This document shows positions 16,357-24,491 of a DNA stretch of 47,408 nt, in pieces. Under the pieces are notes generated by a model that saw nothing but the letters and a program-made list of their open reading frames with translations, was not told where the DNA came from and ran no database searches. The stretch comes from a virus, in IMG/VR virus record IMGVR_UViG_3300025009_000162, positions 1-47,408 of that record. One strand, written 5' to 3'. The stretch's first letter is position 1; every line of letters starts with the position of its first letter. Made by a program: the position numbers and the translations under genes.

Positions 16357-16527
16357 ATGAAATCAAAGCAAATGGTTGCCGAGTTGTTAGAAAAACAAAG
16401 AATTATATTCTATACTATTGATAGAGGATTAAATCAAAACATGCTGTCAGCGGCCCAAGTAATAGAAAAAATACAAGTGGCGAAAAATATAAATGATTCA
16501 ATTACCAAATATATAAATTTAGAATAA
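16357..16527 (+). CDS. Small helical hypothetical protein
   Basis: 56 residues starting MKSKQMVAELLEKQ, ending YINLE. Predicted helical. It sits 1 base after the preceding stop and 2 bases before the next start, and fills an otherwise empty gap, which supports it as a real gene. No family recognised. Confidence 0.65.
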   Translation: MKSKQMVAELLEKQRIIFYTIDRGLNQNMLSAAQVIEKIQVAKNINDSITKYINLE

Positions 16528-16529
16528 CT

Positions 16530-16880
16530 ATGAAACAAACTTTTAAATTAGAAACAAAACATTTTCTTTATGCAATTATTTTTTTATTATTATTAATTTT
16601 CTTGCAAACTTGTGGTGTTAATTCAAAACTCAAAAGAACTATGAAAAAGCAACAATCTTTAATTGAACAAGTAGATACAATGAATTATTATATAAATAAT
16701 AATTTAATGTCTAAAGAAGCTATATTAATTCAAAATGAAATTGTACGATACAATATTATTAATGATGTATTGTATGATCAAAATGCAATTGTAAGAACTG
16801 TTTATAGACCAGATGATAGAATGAGATATTATCAATTACAATTAGATTCATTGCAATCTAAATATAACAAATTAAAATAA
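16530..16880 (+). CDS. Membrane-anchored coiled-coil protein, possibly spanin-like
   Basis: 116 residues. One hydrophobic segment at ~12-28 ends in LQTCG, which is close to but not a strict lipobox. The rest is a charged helical region rich in Gln, Asn, Tyr and Lys. A short cytoplasmic tail, one membrane helix and a periplasmic helical domain is the plan of an inner-membrane spanin (Rz-like lysis protein), but no lysin or holin is visible next to it, so this is only one possibility. It lies 3 bases before the polytopic membrane protein gene. Confidence 0.6.
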   Translation: MKQTFKLETKHFLYAIIFLLLLIFLQTCGVNSKLKRTMKKQQSLIEQVDTMNYYINNNLMSKEAILIQNEIVRYNIINDVLYDQNAIVRTVYRPDDRMRYYQLQLDSLQSKYNKLK

Positions 16881-16883
16881 TTT

Positions 16884-17960
16884 ATGAAACCTATTGCAAA
16901 AGATAAAATAGTTAGAATTGGAATAATATTCATCTTTGTCGCTTTGTACCTTTTGGTATCGTTGATCAGCACGCTGCACAGCATTGAATTTTTTGCCCTG
17001 AGTAATCCGAGTAGGGCAATGTCAATTACATTAGCAGTTGCTTTTGAAATTGGTGCGGCCGCTTCGTTGGCATCTTTAATTATCTTACATAAGATGAATA
17101 AATTTTTAGTTTGGTCTTTATTCCTTGTTTTAACTTCAATGCAAGCAATGAGCAATGCTTATTTTGCATATGTTAATTTATCAGATTATCAAGGATGGAT
17201 TGAATTATTTAATTTAGTTGATTTAGAAATTATTTCACAAAAAAGAATTTTAGCTATTATTAGTGGAGCTATTTTACCTTTAGTTGCATTGGGATTTATT
17301 AAATCTTTAGTTGATTATATTAAACCAGATGAATATATAGATGATCATACTCCAAGATATAAGAGTAAAGAAGATGAAACAGATAAAGAAGTTATTCAAA
17401 TAAATGAAGAAATAGACAACGAACCAGAAACCAGAGATGTAGAAGATAATAAAAATATAATCATTGAAGAAATTAAAGAGCCAGTAAAAGATTTATTTGA
17501 ATCTACTATTGAAGAAATTAAAGAGCCGGTTAAAGATGAAATTATTGTACCAGAAAAAAAGAAACAAGTTCAAAAAAAGAAAGCTAAAAAAGTAAAGGTA
17601 GAAGTTGAAGTAAAACAAGAAAAAGAACCTGAAATAGACCCAGAAAAAGTAATAATTAGAGATCCAATATTAATTCGAGAAGATAAAGATAAACCAGAAA
17701 AAGTAAAGATAAAAAAAACGAACGGAGTAATCACTGAACCATATGATAAGATTTTAAAGACAATAGAAGAAAAATCAAATTTAATTAATTCGGATTCATC
17801 TGAAGAAGTTTTAAACGCCGAATTAGAAGCACAGTTAAATATGATAAAAAACGATAAAGGTGAAATTGATAGAGAATTATTAAAAAATATTTATGGTGAA
17901 GATATACCAAAAATATTAAAACATTATTTTAACACTATGGATAAAAAGAATAAGAAATAA
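16884..17960 (+). CDS. Polytopic membrane protein with charged cytoplasmic tail
   Basis: 358 residues. Residues ~8-150 hold about four membrane segments (IGIIFIFVALYLLVSLIS, a segment around FEIGAAASLASLIILH, LVWSLFLVLTSM, and ILAIISGAILPLVALGFI). The C-terminal ~200 residues are very rich in Glu, Lys, Asp and Val, with EEIKEPVKD repeated twice. No enzyme motif. It may anchor replication or virion assembly to the membrane, or alter the envelope; neither can be shown. The stretch 16938-17020, in the first membrane segment, is unusually GC-rich for this genome. The stop overlaps the next tiny gene (TAATG). Confidence 0.7.
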   Translation: MKPIAKDKIVRIGIIFIFVALYLLVSLISTLHSIEFFALSNPSRAMSITLAVAFEIGAAASLASLIILHKMNKFLVWSLFLVLTSMQAMSNAYFAYVNLSDYQGWIELFNLVDLEIISQKRILAIISGAILPLVALGFIKSLVDYIKPDEYIDDHTPRYKSKEDETDKEVIQINEEIDNEPETRDVEDNKNIIIEEIKEPVKDLFESTIEEIKEPVKDEIIVPEKKKQVQKKKAKKVKVEVEVKQEKEPEIDPEKVIIRDPILIREDKDKPEKVKIKKTNGVITEPYDKILKTIEEKSNLINSDSSEEVLNAELEAQLNMIKNDKGEIDRELLKNIYGEDIPKILKHYFNTMDKKNKK

Positions 17961-18031
17961 TGGATTTCAAAAATTTTAATAAATTATTTGATATTGAAGT
18001 AGAAAAATATTTAAAAAAAGAAAAATTATGA
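17960..18031 (+). CDS. Tiny coupled gene, 23 residues
   Basis: MDFKNFNKLFDIEVEKYLKK and three more residues. Its ATG overlaps the stop of the membrane protein gene (TAATG), and its TGA overlaps the start of the deformylase-like gene (ATGA). This perfect fit on both sides suggests translational coupling and a real, if very small, gene. It could also act only as a translational bridge. Confidence 0.45.
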   Translation: MDFKNFNKLFDIEVEKYLKKEKL

Positions 18032-18630
18032 TATTAGAATTTAAGGATATATTACCGGCAGTTCATACAAAGAAAAAATCTAAAGAACAGGTAGATATAT
18101 TAAATATGTTATTTAATGCATTGGCAGATAATCCTGCAGGAAATGCATTGGCTTGTAATCAAATAGGAATTAATGATTCAAGAATAGTAGTTACAATGAT
18201 AAGTGATGTTCTATATTTTATTAATCCTGAAATCACATCAAAGAGTAAAGAAATGTTCAGCATTCCAGAAACTTGTTTAAGTTTACCAAATAAAATGTTA
18301 AAGACTAAAAGATATAAATGGATAGAAGTGAAAGCAGAAAATTTTAAAGAACCAATTATTTTTGGTGATTATGATGGAGATGTAAAATTTAGAACTGTAA
18401 GACTAAATCAGACTTCTGCTTTACAAAAAGTTTTAGATGTGTTAGATGGAATATCAATTTTAGATAATCAAACTAAATATAATCAAATACCAATTATATT
18501 GAATAATAAAAAACTGGGTAGAAATGAAGTAGTGGCATTATTTAAAGGGAACGAAACAAAAAAAATCAAGTATAAATTTATTGAACCATTATTAGAAGAT
18601 GGTTGGGTTTTAATTGAAAACGAAAAATAA
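18028..18630 (+). CDS. Peptide deformylase-like protein without metal-binding HExxH
   Basis: 200 residues. Two of three peptide deformylase motifs are clear: GNALACNQIG (~38-47, usual GxGxAAxQxG) and ETCLSLP (~80, usual EGCLS with the metal-binding Cys). In the third, where active enzymes have QHExDH followed by hydrophobic residues and GV, this protein has QKVLDVLDGI (~133). Both zinc-binding His and the catalytic Glu are missing. It therefore looks like an inactive relative. An extra ~45-residue C-terminal part (NEVVALFKGNETKKIKYKF) is not in the family. Other phage deformylases are short but keep HExxH. It may have become a structural or binding protein. It sits in the cluster with gp55. 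Confidence 0.7.
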   Translation: MILEFKDILPAVHTKKKSKEQVDILNMLFNALADNPAGNALACNQIGINDSRIVVTMISDVLYFINPEITSKSKEMFSIPETCLSLPNKMLKTKRYKWIEVKAENFKEPIIFGDYDGDVKFRTVRLNQTSALQKVLDVLDGISILDNQTKYNQIPIILNNKKLGRNEVVALFKGNETKKIKYKFIEPLLEDGWVLIENEK

Positions 18631-18636
18631 TCAACA

Positions 18637-18936
18637 ATGATAACAGCAATTATAATTTTAAGTATTTTAGTTATAGGTTTATTATATCTTTCCTATAAAG
18701 CAATAAAAAAGAATTTCTATTTACAAGATGTAATAGACAATTCAGAAAAGATATTTAATTTTATTTCTTCGAAAATAAAAGAATCTAATGATAAGTTAAG
18801 CGTTATTGATGCCAATCAAGCATTTGAATCAGATGATGAAGTAGGGTATTTTTTTAAAGAATTAAAAAACATTCAAATAGCATTAAACGAATTTAATTTA
18901 TTGTATGATAGCAGAAAAAGAGAGAAACAAAACTAA
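18637..18936 (+). CDS. Small membrane-anchored protein
   Basis: 99 residues. An N-terminal membrane helix (AIIILSILVIGLLYLSYKAI, ~3-22) followed by a charged helical domain. No family recognised. Its end overlaps the start of the late sigma gene by 32 bases in another frame, so the two are probably translated in a coupled way. Confidence 0.75.
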   Translation: MITAIIILSILVIGLLYLSYKAIKKNFYLQDVIDNSEKIFNFISSKIKESNDKLSVIDANQAFESDDEVGYFFKELKNIQIALNEFNLLYDSRKREKQN

Positions 18937-19627
18937 AGATTATTTTACCGCAGACACAGAAATAAAACTTTTAGAATATGTAGCAGAATCAGATCCAGAT
19001 ATTAGAAATAATTTATATACAAATTATTTAACCTATCCGTTATTCAAATTAACAGAAAATATAATAAACACCTACAAATTTTATTATATTTCTGATAGTT
19101 TTCCTGAAATACAACAGATGGGGATCAAATTTGTTTTGGAAAAAATTGTAACGCATCCAATTAATCCTGAAAGAGGAAAAGCATTTTCGTATCTTACTAA
19201 AATGTTAATTAATTTTTATATTCAAGAAAATATAAAAGCATATAAAGAATTAAAAAGATCTAAACCTATCTGTGCAGATTTAAAGAATTTACCAGATGAA
19301 GGAGTAGATCACGATAAAATTTATTTCTTTGATTTTATTCAAGATTATTTAGTTCTGAATAGTCATATTATATTTAAAGATGATGAGTATGATATTGCAA
19401 ATGCAATTATAACAGTAATGAAACGAAGACACAATATTGATAACTTAAATAAAAAGAAAGTCTATATTTATATTAAAACAATGTTGGAATCGAGTTCGAA
19501 TTTTAAAATTACATTGGTAAGGAAGAAAATGGAAGTATTGTATAACCATTTATTTGAATTGTATATTACTAATAAATTATCATTGAACTATATTCCGGAA
19601 TCAACAATTTTTGATAACATAAAATAA
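18905..19627 (+). CDS. Late transcription sigma factor (gp55-like)
   Basis: 240 residues. The N-terminal half (YFTADTEIKLLEYVAESDPD, then a helix ending NTYKFYY, then ERGKAFSYLTKMLINFY) matches the gp55 family of T4-like phages, especially the cyanophage-like versions with YFTxDTE and GSKAFSYF. gp55 replaces the host sigma factor and directs RNA polymerase to simple TATA-type late promoters, helped by the sliding clamp. The C-terminus (ESTIFDNIK) could be a clamp-binding tail, as in T4 gp55, but this is less clear than for the polymerase. Its target here may be the TATATTTAT box. The internal starts are less likely because of the conserved N-terminus. Confidence 0.78.
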   Translation: MIAEKERNKTKDYFTADTEIKLLEYVAESDPDIRNNLYTNYLTYPLFKLTENIINTYKFYYISDSFPEIQQMGIKFVLEKIVTHPINPERGKAFSYLTKMLINFYIQENIKAYKELKRSKPICADLKNLPDEGVDHDKIYFFDFIQDYLVLNSHIIFKDDEYDIANAIITVMKRRHNIDNLNKKKVYIYIKTMLESSSNFKITLVRKKMEVLYNHLFELYITNKLSLNYIPESTIFDNIK

Positions 19628-19634
19628 AAATAAA

Positions 19635-19982
19635 ATGATAGATTTTGAAAATGCCGAATTATTTAAAGGCAAAAGCTTTGCAGATGTATTTAAAGAAATA
19701 CACGAAAATAATAGAGAGATAGATGAAAAGATAAATGATATTGTGGATGAGATGAAAGTAATGGTAAAAACCCCTTCAGACGTTGCAGTATTAGGGCCGG
19801 TTGTAAAAGATTATTTAGATACTAAAATTAAAAATAATGATATCTTAGTAAAATTAATGAAGGTTGTAGAAGGAATGATCACAAAAAATTCGAAGAACGA
19901 AGATGAAGACGAGGATGATATGTCAGAAGATGAAATGGCAGAATATTTAGAAATACAAAGAAATTCTAAGATTAATAATTAA
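19635..19982 (+). CDS. Hypothetical protein with acidic C-terminal tail
   Basis: 115 residues, helical, with a strongly acidic stretch near the end (NEDEDEDDMSEDEMAEYLE). No family recognised. It is 7 bases after gp55 and its stop overlaps the start of the baseplate gene by a base or two (TAATG), so it is part of the same late-type operon. An assembly scaffold or chaperone would fit, but this is a guess. Confidence 0.7.
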   Translation: MIDFENAELFKGKSFADVFKEIHENNREIDEKINDIVDEMKVMVKTPSDVAVLGPVVKDYLDTKIKNNDILVKLMKVVEGMITKNSKNEDEDEDDMSEDEMAEYLEIQRNSKINN

Positions 19983-21160
19983 TGGCAAAAAAACCACAAA
20001 TAAATGGTTCGTCTGTAAAACAGAATTTAAAAAATATCAAACCTAAAGAATTTGAATATGAGTATGAGCCTGCAGAAGTGGTTGATATTATATTAGATTC
20101 TAATCACCTACAATATATAGATGATAATGATATAGGAGTAATTCTTTTTAGAAGAGTAAAAAAAGATTTCAAAAAAAATGATACTCAATTATTAAAAGCT
20201 GCTCCACTAAATAAAAATGATATTTTATATCCATTATTACATGAAATTGTATTTGTGTATGTGGCTCCAAATGCTATAAATAGTATTCTTCCTCAAGCAT
20301 CATCTTATTATTATGATAATACGGTTAATATTTGGAATTATGTAAATCATAATGCTCTTCCATATTCTACTCAAACATATTCTGCTAATTCTGATGTATC
20401 TTCTTTTTCTGGTAATACTTCTTCAAATGAATCTGAAATATTGCTAGGTGAATATTTTCAAGAAAATATTAATATTCCAAGCTTAATGCCATTTGAAGGA
20501 GATAGAATTTTATCTGGAAGATATGGTAATTCAATTAGATTCGGAGCAACAACAGAAAAAGATATAAATAATTGGTCAGAAAAAGGAACTGTTGGAGAAC
20601 CAATATTAATTTTTCGTGTAGACAAAAAAACATCTAATACCAAATATATAATAGAAGATATAAATAATGATGATGCTTCAATATATATAACAGATGGACA
20701 AAGTATAAATTTTAAACCTAATTCAGTAATAGAAAATTCATTTGTAAAGAATGATAAACCACAATCAATTGTAGATTTTATAGATTCTCAAATTTTCTTA
20801 ACTGCAAGTAGAATTAATATTAATAGTAAAACAGATTCAATAAAATTAAGTTCTAAAAAATCTACTCATGTAACTGCGGATACTTCTATTAATTTAGATG
20901 CTAAAAATTATATTGCATTAGATAGTTCAAAACTATATTTTGGGAAAGGAGCAGCAAATGAAAAAGAACCAATGCTACTTGGTACTCAGACATTGGATAC
21001 TTTTACTAACATAATAGATGAATTAATCATTGCTACTTATACCACACCGAGCGGACCAAGCGGACCCATGTTACCTCCAAGCTCTTTAAAATTGACACAA
21101 TTAAATTTAAAATTGAAATCTTTAAAATATATATTAAGTAAAAAATCATTCGTAGAATAA
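19982..21160 (+). CDS. Baseplate hub/spike-like structural protein
   Basis: 392 residues. The middle holds MPFEGDRILSGRYGNSIRFG, which is typical of baseplate spike/hub proteins of gp5/VgrG type. After it comes a repetitive beta-rich part (ASRININSKTDSIKLSSKK, then TADTSINLDAKNYIALDSSK) as in a beta-helical spike. No lysozyme domain is present, unlike T4 gp5. The end (GPSGPMLPPSS) is Gly/Pro-rich. Such proteins form the cell-puncturing tip under the tail tube. The start overlaps the previous stop. Confidence 0.75.
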   Translation: MAKKPQINGSSVKQNLKNIKPKEFEYEYEPAEVVDIILDSNHLQYIDDNDIGVILFRRVKKDFKKNDTQLLKAAPLNKNDILYPLLHEIVFVYVAPNAINSILPQASSYYYDNTVNIWNYVNHNALPYSTQTYSANSDVSSFSGNTSSNESEILLGEYFQENINIPSLMPFEGDRILSGRYGNSIRFGATTEKDINNWSEKGTVGEPILIFRVDKKTSNTKYIIEDINNDDASIYITDGQSINFKPNSVIENSFVKNDKPQSIVDFIDSQIFLTASRININSKTDSIKLSSKKSTHVTADTSINLDAKNYIALDSSKLYFGKGAANEKEPMLLGTQTLDTFTNIIDELIIATYTTPSGPSGPMLPPSSLKLTQLNLKLKSLKYILSKKSFVE

Positions 21161-21177
21161 CATAAAAAACCAAACAT

Positions 21178-21750
21178 ATGAAAATGACAGCAAGAGAAAA
21201 AGAATTAGCTTCTTTTATACTCAAAACAATGAAAAAATATATAGATCAAAAATTTGAATCTGTTATTAAAGAAAATAGAGTATTACAAAATCAAAAAAAT
21301 GCTCAGCACACCACACAATCTTCTAAGTTGCAACAAGTTCAACAAAAAAAATTACCTACAAGATTGGCTAAAGATCCAATGTTAAATGAAGCATTGCAAC
21401 AAACTAAAGGATTTGATGGTACTAACACATCTAAACCAATTGACAGATTACCAAAAGCTTTGAATAGATATAAGCAACAAATGGATGAAGCATATTCAGA
21501 ATTTAATTCTGATTTTATGTATGAAGAAGATGTACCTGTAACAGCTAAACAATCTAATCAAAAAACAATTAGTGCTCCTGTAGAAATTGAAACTAATGAA
21601 TATGATGCATTGTTTGATTCTGAACCTTCTTCTGATGAATATTTAGATGCAAGCTTGAATGATATTAGTGTATTATTAAGCGGAAAAAACATGGCAGAGT
21701 TTGCTAAAAAACACCCGAGTAAAACTATGGTAAAAGATGAGAATATATAA
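21178..21750 (+). CDS. Hypothetical structural or assembly protein
   Basis: 190 residues, N-terminal helix (TAREKELASFILKTMKKYID), then a Gln-, Lys- and Ser-rich low-complexity middle, acidic C-terminal third. No recognised family. A second in-frame ATG at 21184 is possible. It is 17 bases after the spike gene on the same strand, so a head or baseplate assembly role is likely. Its 3' end overlaps the convergent GIY-YIG-like gene by 26 bases. Confidence 0.7.
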   Translation: MKMTAREKELASFILKTMKKYIDQKFESVIKENRVLQNQKNAQHTTQSSKLQQVQQKKLPTRLAKDPMLNEALQQTKGFDGTNTSKPIDRLPKALNRYKQQMDEAYSEFNSDFMYEEDVPVTAKQSNQKTISAPVEIETNEYDALFDSEPSSDEYLDASLNDISVLLSGKNMAEFAKKHPSKTMVKDENI

Positions 21751-22045
21751 AGGTGTTTGATTTTAATGCTTCTATATTCTTTAATTGAGTTTCACAAATT
21801 AAATTAAATTCAGATATATCTTGTTCTGTTAGATTAAACCACTCTCCTCTGATATGTCTATTACTGAATCTTTTATGTAGCATATACTCTAATTTTTTAT
21901 ATTCATAGGTTTGATAAAATTTAATTAAAGATAATTCATTTGGGTTTCCTATTTGAATTTCTTTTAATCTTTGTTCAATTGGTTTATTAGTGTGACCAAT
22001 TTTGTAAAATTGAGAATCAAAAATTAGATAAACATAACCATTCAT
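21725..22045 (-). CDS. GIY-YIG-type protein (T5orf172/MUG113-like)
   Basis: 106 residues. The pattern GYVYLIFDSQFYKIGHT, QRLKEIQIGNP, a Glu before LHKRF, and RGEWFNL is typical of the T5orf172/MUG113 family of the GIY-YIG nuclease superfamily. Members are common in phages, often as single genes with homing or unknown roles. It is the only minus-strand gene in a long plus-strand run and overlaps its convergent neighbour, which suggests insertion. Catalytic competence cannot be decided without alignment. Confidence 0.75.
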   Translation of the reverse strand: MNGYVYLIFDSQFYKIGHTNKPIEQRLKEIQIGNPNELSLIKFYQTYEYKKLEYMLHKRFSNRHIRGEWFNLTEQDISEFNLICETQLKNIEALKSNTFIYSHLLP

Positions 22046-22074
22046 GAAATATTTTATAAATAAATATATAAAAG

Positions 22075-22104
22075 TTTGGTTTTTAAATTTTTTTTGTGTA
22101 TAGT
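22075..22104 (+). promoter_or_regulatory. Phage promoter, TTTG-N20-TATAGT
   Basis: TTTG (22075-22078), 20 bases, TATAGTTC (22099-22106), 22 bases before the ATG at 22128. Same architecture and T-rich spacer as the sites at 15775, 22718, 30610, 35735, 38635 and 45585. It opens the long plus-strand run of small genes. Confidence 0.55.
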
Positions 22105-22127
22105 TCTTTTACATTTAAAATATTAAT

Positions 22128-22415
22128 ATGAAAAGAATATTCAATAAAGTATGGTTTTGTAGAATGTTTCATTCTGCGGTTGGAACGTCTGATAATAACT
22201 GGTATTGTAAAAAATGGTGTGATAAAATGCAAACATTTCGTTTTAATCTCGATAAAGCAGATACCTATACTGTGCATGTTATATGCTGGGACGGTGTAGA
22301 CTATTTAAGAGAAGCAACTAAAGATGAAATAGATACTCAACGAAAAAATGGTTATGTAAAAGAAGACGGTTATTTTGGTATTACTTTTAATTTTCGTTCT
22401 TCTCATGGTATATAA
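22128..22415 (+). CDS. Hypothetical Cys/Trp-rich protein
   Basis: 95 residues with four Cys and several Trp (FCRMFH, WYCKKWCDKM, VICWDG). The Cys and His could bind a metal but the spacing does not match a known ribbon. No family recognised. It is the first gene after promoter 22075. Confidence 0.7.
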   Translation: MKRIFNKVWFCRMFHSAVGTSDNNWYCKKWCDKMQTFRFNLDKADTYTVHVICWDGVDYLREATKDEIDTQRKNGYVKEDGYFGITFNFRSSHGI

Positions 22416-22464
22416 CATTAAATGTCTGCTAAAATTATTAAGCAATTCTCATTAAAATAAAAAT

Positions 22465-22695
22465 ATGAAACCAATTTTACTTATTGAAATTCCGGATAGC
22501 CTAAAGAAAGAAACTCTTTCAGAAAGTTTGTTTCAACTCAAAGAATATTTATTGGATTATTACATTTTAGCCATTTATCATAATGGAATAGAAGCAGTGA
22601 AAATAAGATTATTATCTCCTTTCACAAATTTGGAAACTGTACCAGAAGATAAATTAGAAAAAATAAAAGAAATTTTAAAAGAAGAAATTACATGA
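22465..22695 (+). CDS. Small hypothetical protein
   Basis: 76 residues with a beta-alpha-beta-like pattern (MKPILLIEIPDSLKKETLSE, then LDYYILAIYHNG). No recognised motif. Preceded by an A-rich leader. It is 49 bases after the previous gene and ends 77 bases before the next, which has its own promoter. Confidence 0.7.
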   Translation: MKPILLIEIPDSLKKETLSESLFQLKEYLLDYYILAIYHNGIEAVKIRLLSPFTNLETVPEDKLEKIKEILKEEIT

Positions 22696-22717
22696 TAAAA
22701 TATGTAGAAAAATAAAT

Positions 22718-22746
22718 TTTGTTTTTACAATAATTTTTACTATAAT
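22718..22746 (+). promoter_or_regulatory. Phage promoter, TTTG-N19-TATAAT
   Basis: TTTG (22718-22721), 19 bases, TATAATTCCTT (22741-22751), 26 bases before the ATG at 22773. One of the clearest members of this promoter class. Confidence 0.6.
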
Positions 22747-22772
22747 TCCTTAAACATTAAAATTAATCTATA

Positions 22773-23090
22773 ATGAAAATTCAAATCGATACAAATCTAA
22801 AAACCATTACAATAGAAGAAGAAATAACTCTTAAAGAATTATCTGATTTTTTGACTAAATTATTTTCAGATAGATCTTGGGAAAATTATAAATTAATTCC
22901 TAAAACTATTTCGACCTGGGATAATCCAATTATTATTACCTATCCGACATATCCAAGTTATCCATCTTATCCTAATCAACCAATTGTACCTGAATTTCCT
23001 AATTGGCCGATAATTACTTGCGATACAAATATGATGTCTTCTGGAACTTATAATATTGAAATAGAAAAACCAGGAACTTTTACTAATTAA
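22773..23090 (+). CDS. Protein with Tyr-Pro repeats
   Basis: 105 residues. After a small N-terminal domain (MKIQIDTNLKTITIEEEITL) comes a proline- and tyrosine-rich stretch (YPTYPSYPSYPNQP, then PEFPNWP), then a short beta-like end. The repeated YPxYPSYP unit is likely extended and exposed. No function recognised. It has its own promoter at 22718 and precedes the HD-domain gene by 10 bases. Confidence 0.7.
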   Translation: MKIQIDTNLKTITIEEEITLKELSDFLTKLFSDRSWENYKLIPKTISTWDNPIIITYPTYPSYPSYPNQPIVPEFPNWPIITCDTNMMSSGTYNIEIEKPGTFTN

Positions 23091-23100
23091 AAAATAAAAT

Positions 23101-23775
23101 ATGTTATATAACAAAGAATTGTCTTTAGATGAAATTAAATCTAATTATGAATCATTATTACAAATTATCGAATTATTTAAAGATAATAAGGATAGATATG
23201 AAAAAATAATTCAACTCTATACCGATTTAGAAGAACAAATTGCTATGGCTCCTGCTTCGTCATTAAAACAATTTCATGGGAGTTATCCCGGTGGTTATGT
23301 TGTTCATATTTTAAATGTTATAAAATTCAGTACAAAAATTTATGGATTTTGGGAAAGTATGGGAGGAAGAATAAATGATTTTACTCAAGAAGAATTAGTA
23401 TTCAGTGCTATGTTTCATGATTTAGGAAAAATAGGAGAAAAAGGAACCGACTATTATATTAAAAATGAAAGTGAATGGCATAGAGAAAATCAAGGTAAAT
23501 TATATAATATAAATCCAGCATTAAAAAATATGCCCCATTCAGAAAGAAGTTTATATATGCTGCAAAAATATGGTATTACTGTTTCTGATAATGAATACAT
23601 TGCTATTAGAAGCCATGATGGCCCGGGAGTAGATTTGAATAAAACTTATTGGGATCCTCACTTTGATAAGAGTAGAGATTTTAGAAATAATTTACCCATT
23701 ATTATTCATATGGCAGATTTTATGGCTTATAGAATTGAAATGGAACAAGAAGGAATTTTAGACTTTGAAAATTAA
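23101..23775 (+). CDS. HD-domain phosphohydrolase
   Basis: 224 residues. The HD-domain pattern is clear: H in VVHILNV (first His), MFHDLGK (the HD pair), a further conserved RSHDGPGVD, and D in IIHMADFMAY. The family hydrolyses phosphate esters in nucleotides, for example dNTPs, 5'-nucleotides or cyclic dinucleotides; the substrate here is not known. Phages use such enzymes to adjust nucleotide pools or counter signalling defences. It is followed within 5 bases by a small gene in the same operon. Confidence 0.82.
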   Translation: MLYNKELSLDEIKSNYESLLQIIELFKDNKDRYEKIIQLYTDLEEQIAMAPASSLKQFHGSYPGGYVVHILNVIKFSTKIYGFWESMGGRINDFTQEELVFSAMFHDLGKIGEKGTDYYIKNESEWHRENQGKLYNINPALKNMPHSERSLYMLQKYGITVSDNEYIAIRSHDGPGVDLNKTYWDPHFDKSRDFRNNLPIIIHMADFMAYRIEMEQEGILDFEN

Positions 23776-23780
23776 ATAAT

Positions 23781-23960
23781 ATGAAAAAAATTGAAATTAA
23801 TAAAAAAAATCTTCAAAAATTAGTAAACTATTTTTATGAAGCATGCTCACTTTGTGATGAAATGGATATATATGAATTCGAAGAAGGTGATAATAGTATG
23901 CAAGAAATGATTCAATGGGTAGACGAAAATTTTGGTAGAAAATTAGAAAAGCTAAATTAA
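23781..23960 (+). CDS. Small acidic hypothetical protein
   Basis: 59 residues starting MKKIEINKKNLQKLVNYF, with CSLCDEMD and a highly acidic second half. The start has an A-rich leader (AATAAT before ATG), and it ends 1 base before the next start. No family recognised. Packing and the start context support it as real. Confidence 0.7.
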   Translation: MKKIEINKKNLQKLVNYFYEACSLCDEMDIYEFEEGDNSMQEMIQWVDENFGRKLEKLN

Positions 23961-23961
23961 T

Positions 23962-24192
23962 ATGAATTCGATAAAAAAACTTCAATATGATAAATACATT
24001 GAAGCAATTAAACAATTAGAATTACAAGGTAAAGCAAGTAATTTACCAGAAAACATGAAAAACATTTCTTATGAAGAATGGCTAAAAGATGAATGGGAAA
24101 CGGAGTTAAACGGTAGAATTTATAGTAGAGTGACAATACGTAAAATGGCAGATCAAATGAGATTTAATATTAATAATGAAATCGAAGAATAA
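23962..24192 (+). CDS. Small hypothetical protein
   Basis: 76 residues, helical, charged, with an EEWLKDEWETELNGR motif. No family recognised. It is 1 base from the previous gene and 3 from the next. Confidence 0.7.
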   Translation: MNSIKKLQYDKYIEAIKQLELQGKASNLPENMKNISYEEWLKDEWETELNGRIYSRVTIRKMADQMRFNINNEIEE

Positions 24193-24195
24193 ATT

Positions 24196-24486
24196 ATGCT
24201 ATTAGAAGAAAAAATTATATATGTCTCAAGATATAATGATAATAGATATTTAAAACAAATATCTGAAAATGAATATTTGATATATGGAAAATCTATTTAT
24301 TATAGAATATCATTTGACTCTGAACAAAATAATAGAATTTTATTTATAGATTTTGAAGGAGGTCCTATGATAAATTTAGAAGATAATATAAAATATTTTT
24401 TAGAAGAAGTAGATAAAGAAATAATATCAATTGAAAGAGAAGATAACATAGATACTATGATTTGCTTTAAATTAATAACAAAATAA
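24196..24486 (+). CDS. Small hypothetical protein
   Basis: 96 residues, beta-rich N-terminal half (EKIIYVSRYNDNRYLKQ) and acidic C-terminal half. No family recognised. It is tightly packed in the plus-strand run. Confidence 0.7.
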   Translation: MLLEEKIIYVSRYNDNRYLKQISENEYLIYGKSIYYRISFDSEQNNRILFIDFEGGPMINLEDNIKYFLEEVDKEIISIEREDNIDTMICFKLITK

Positions 24487-24491
24487 AAATT

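Noticed and set aside
16832-17155. 107-codon minus-strand frame
   Set aside because: Mirror of the membrane segments of the 16884 gene; the plus-strand protein has a clear topology and good packing.
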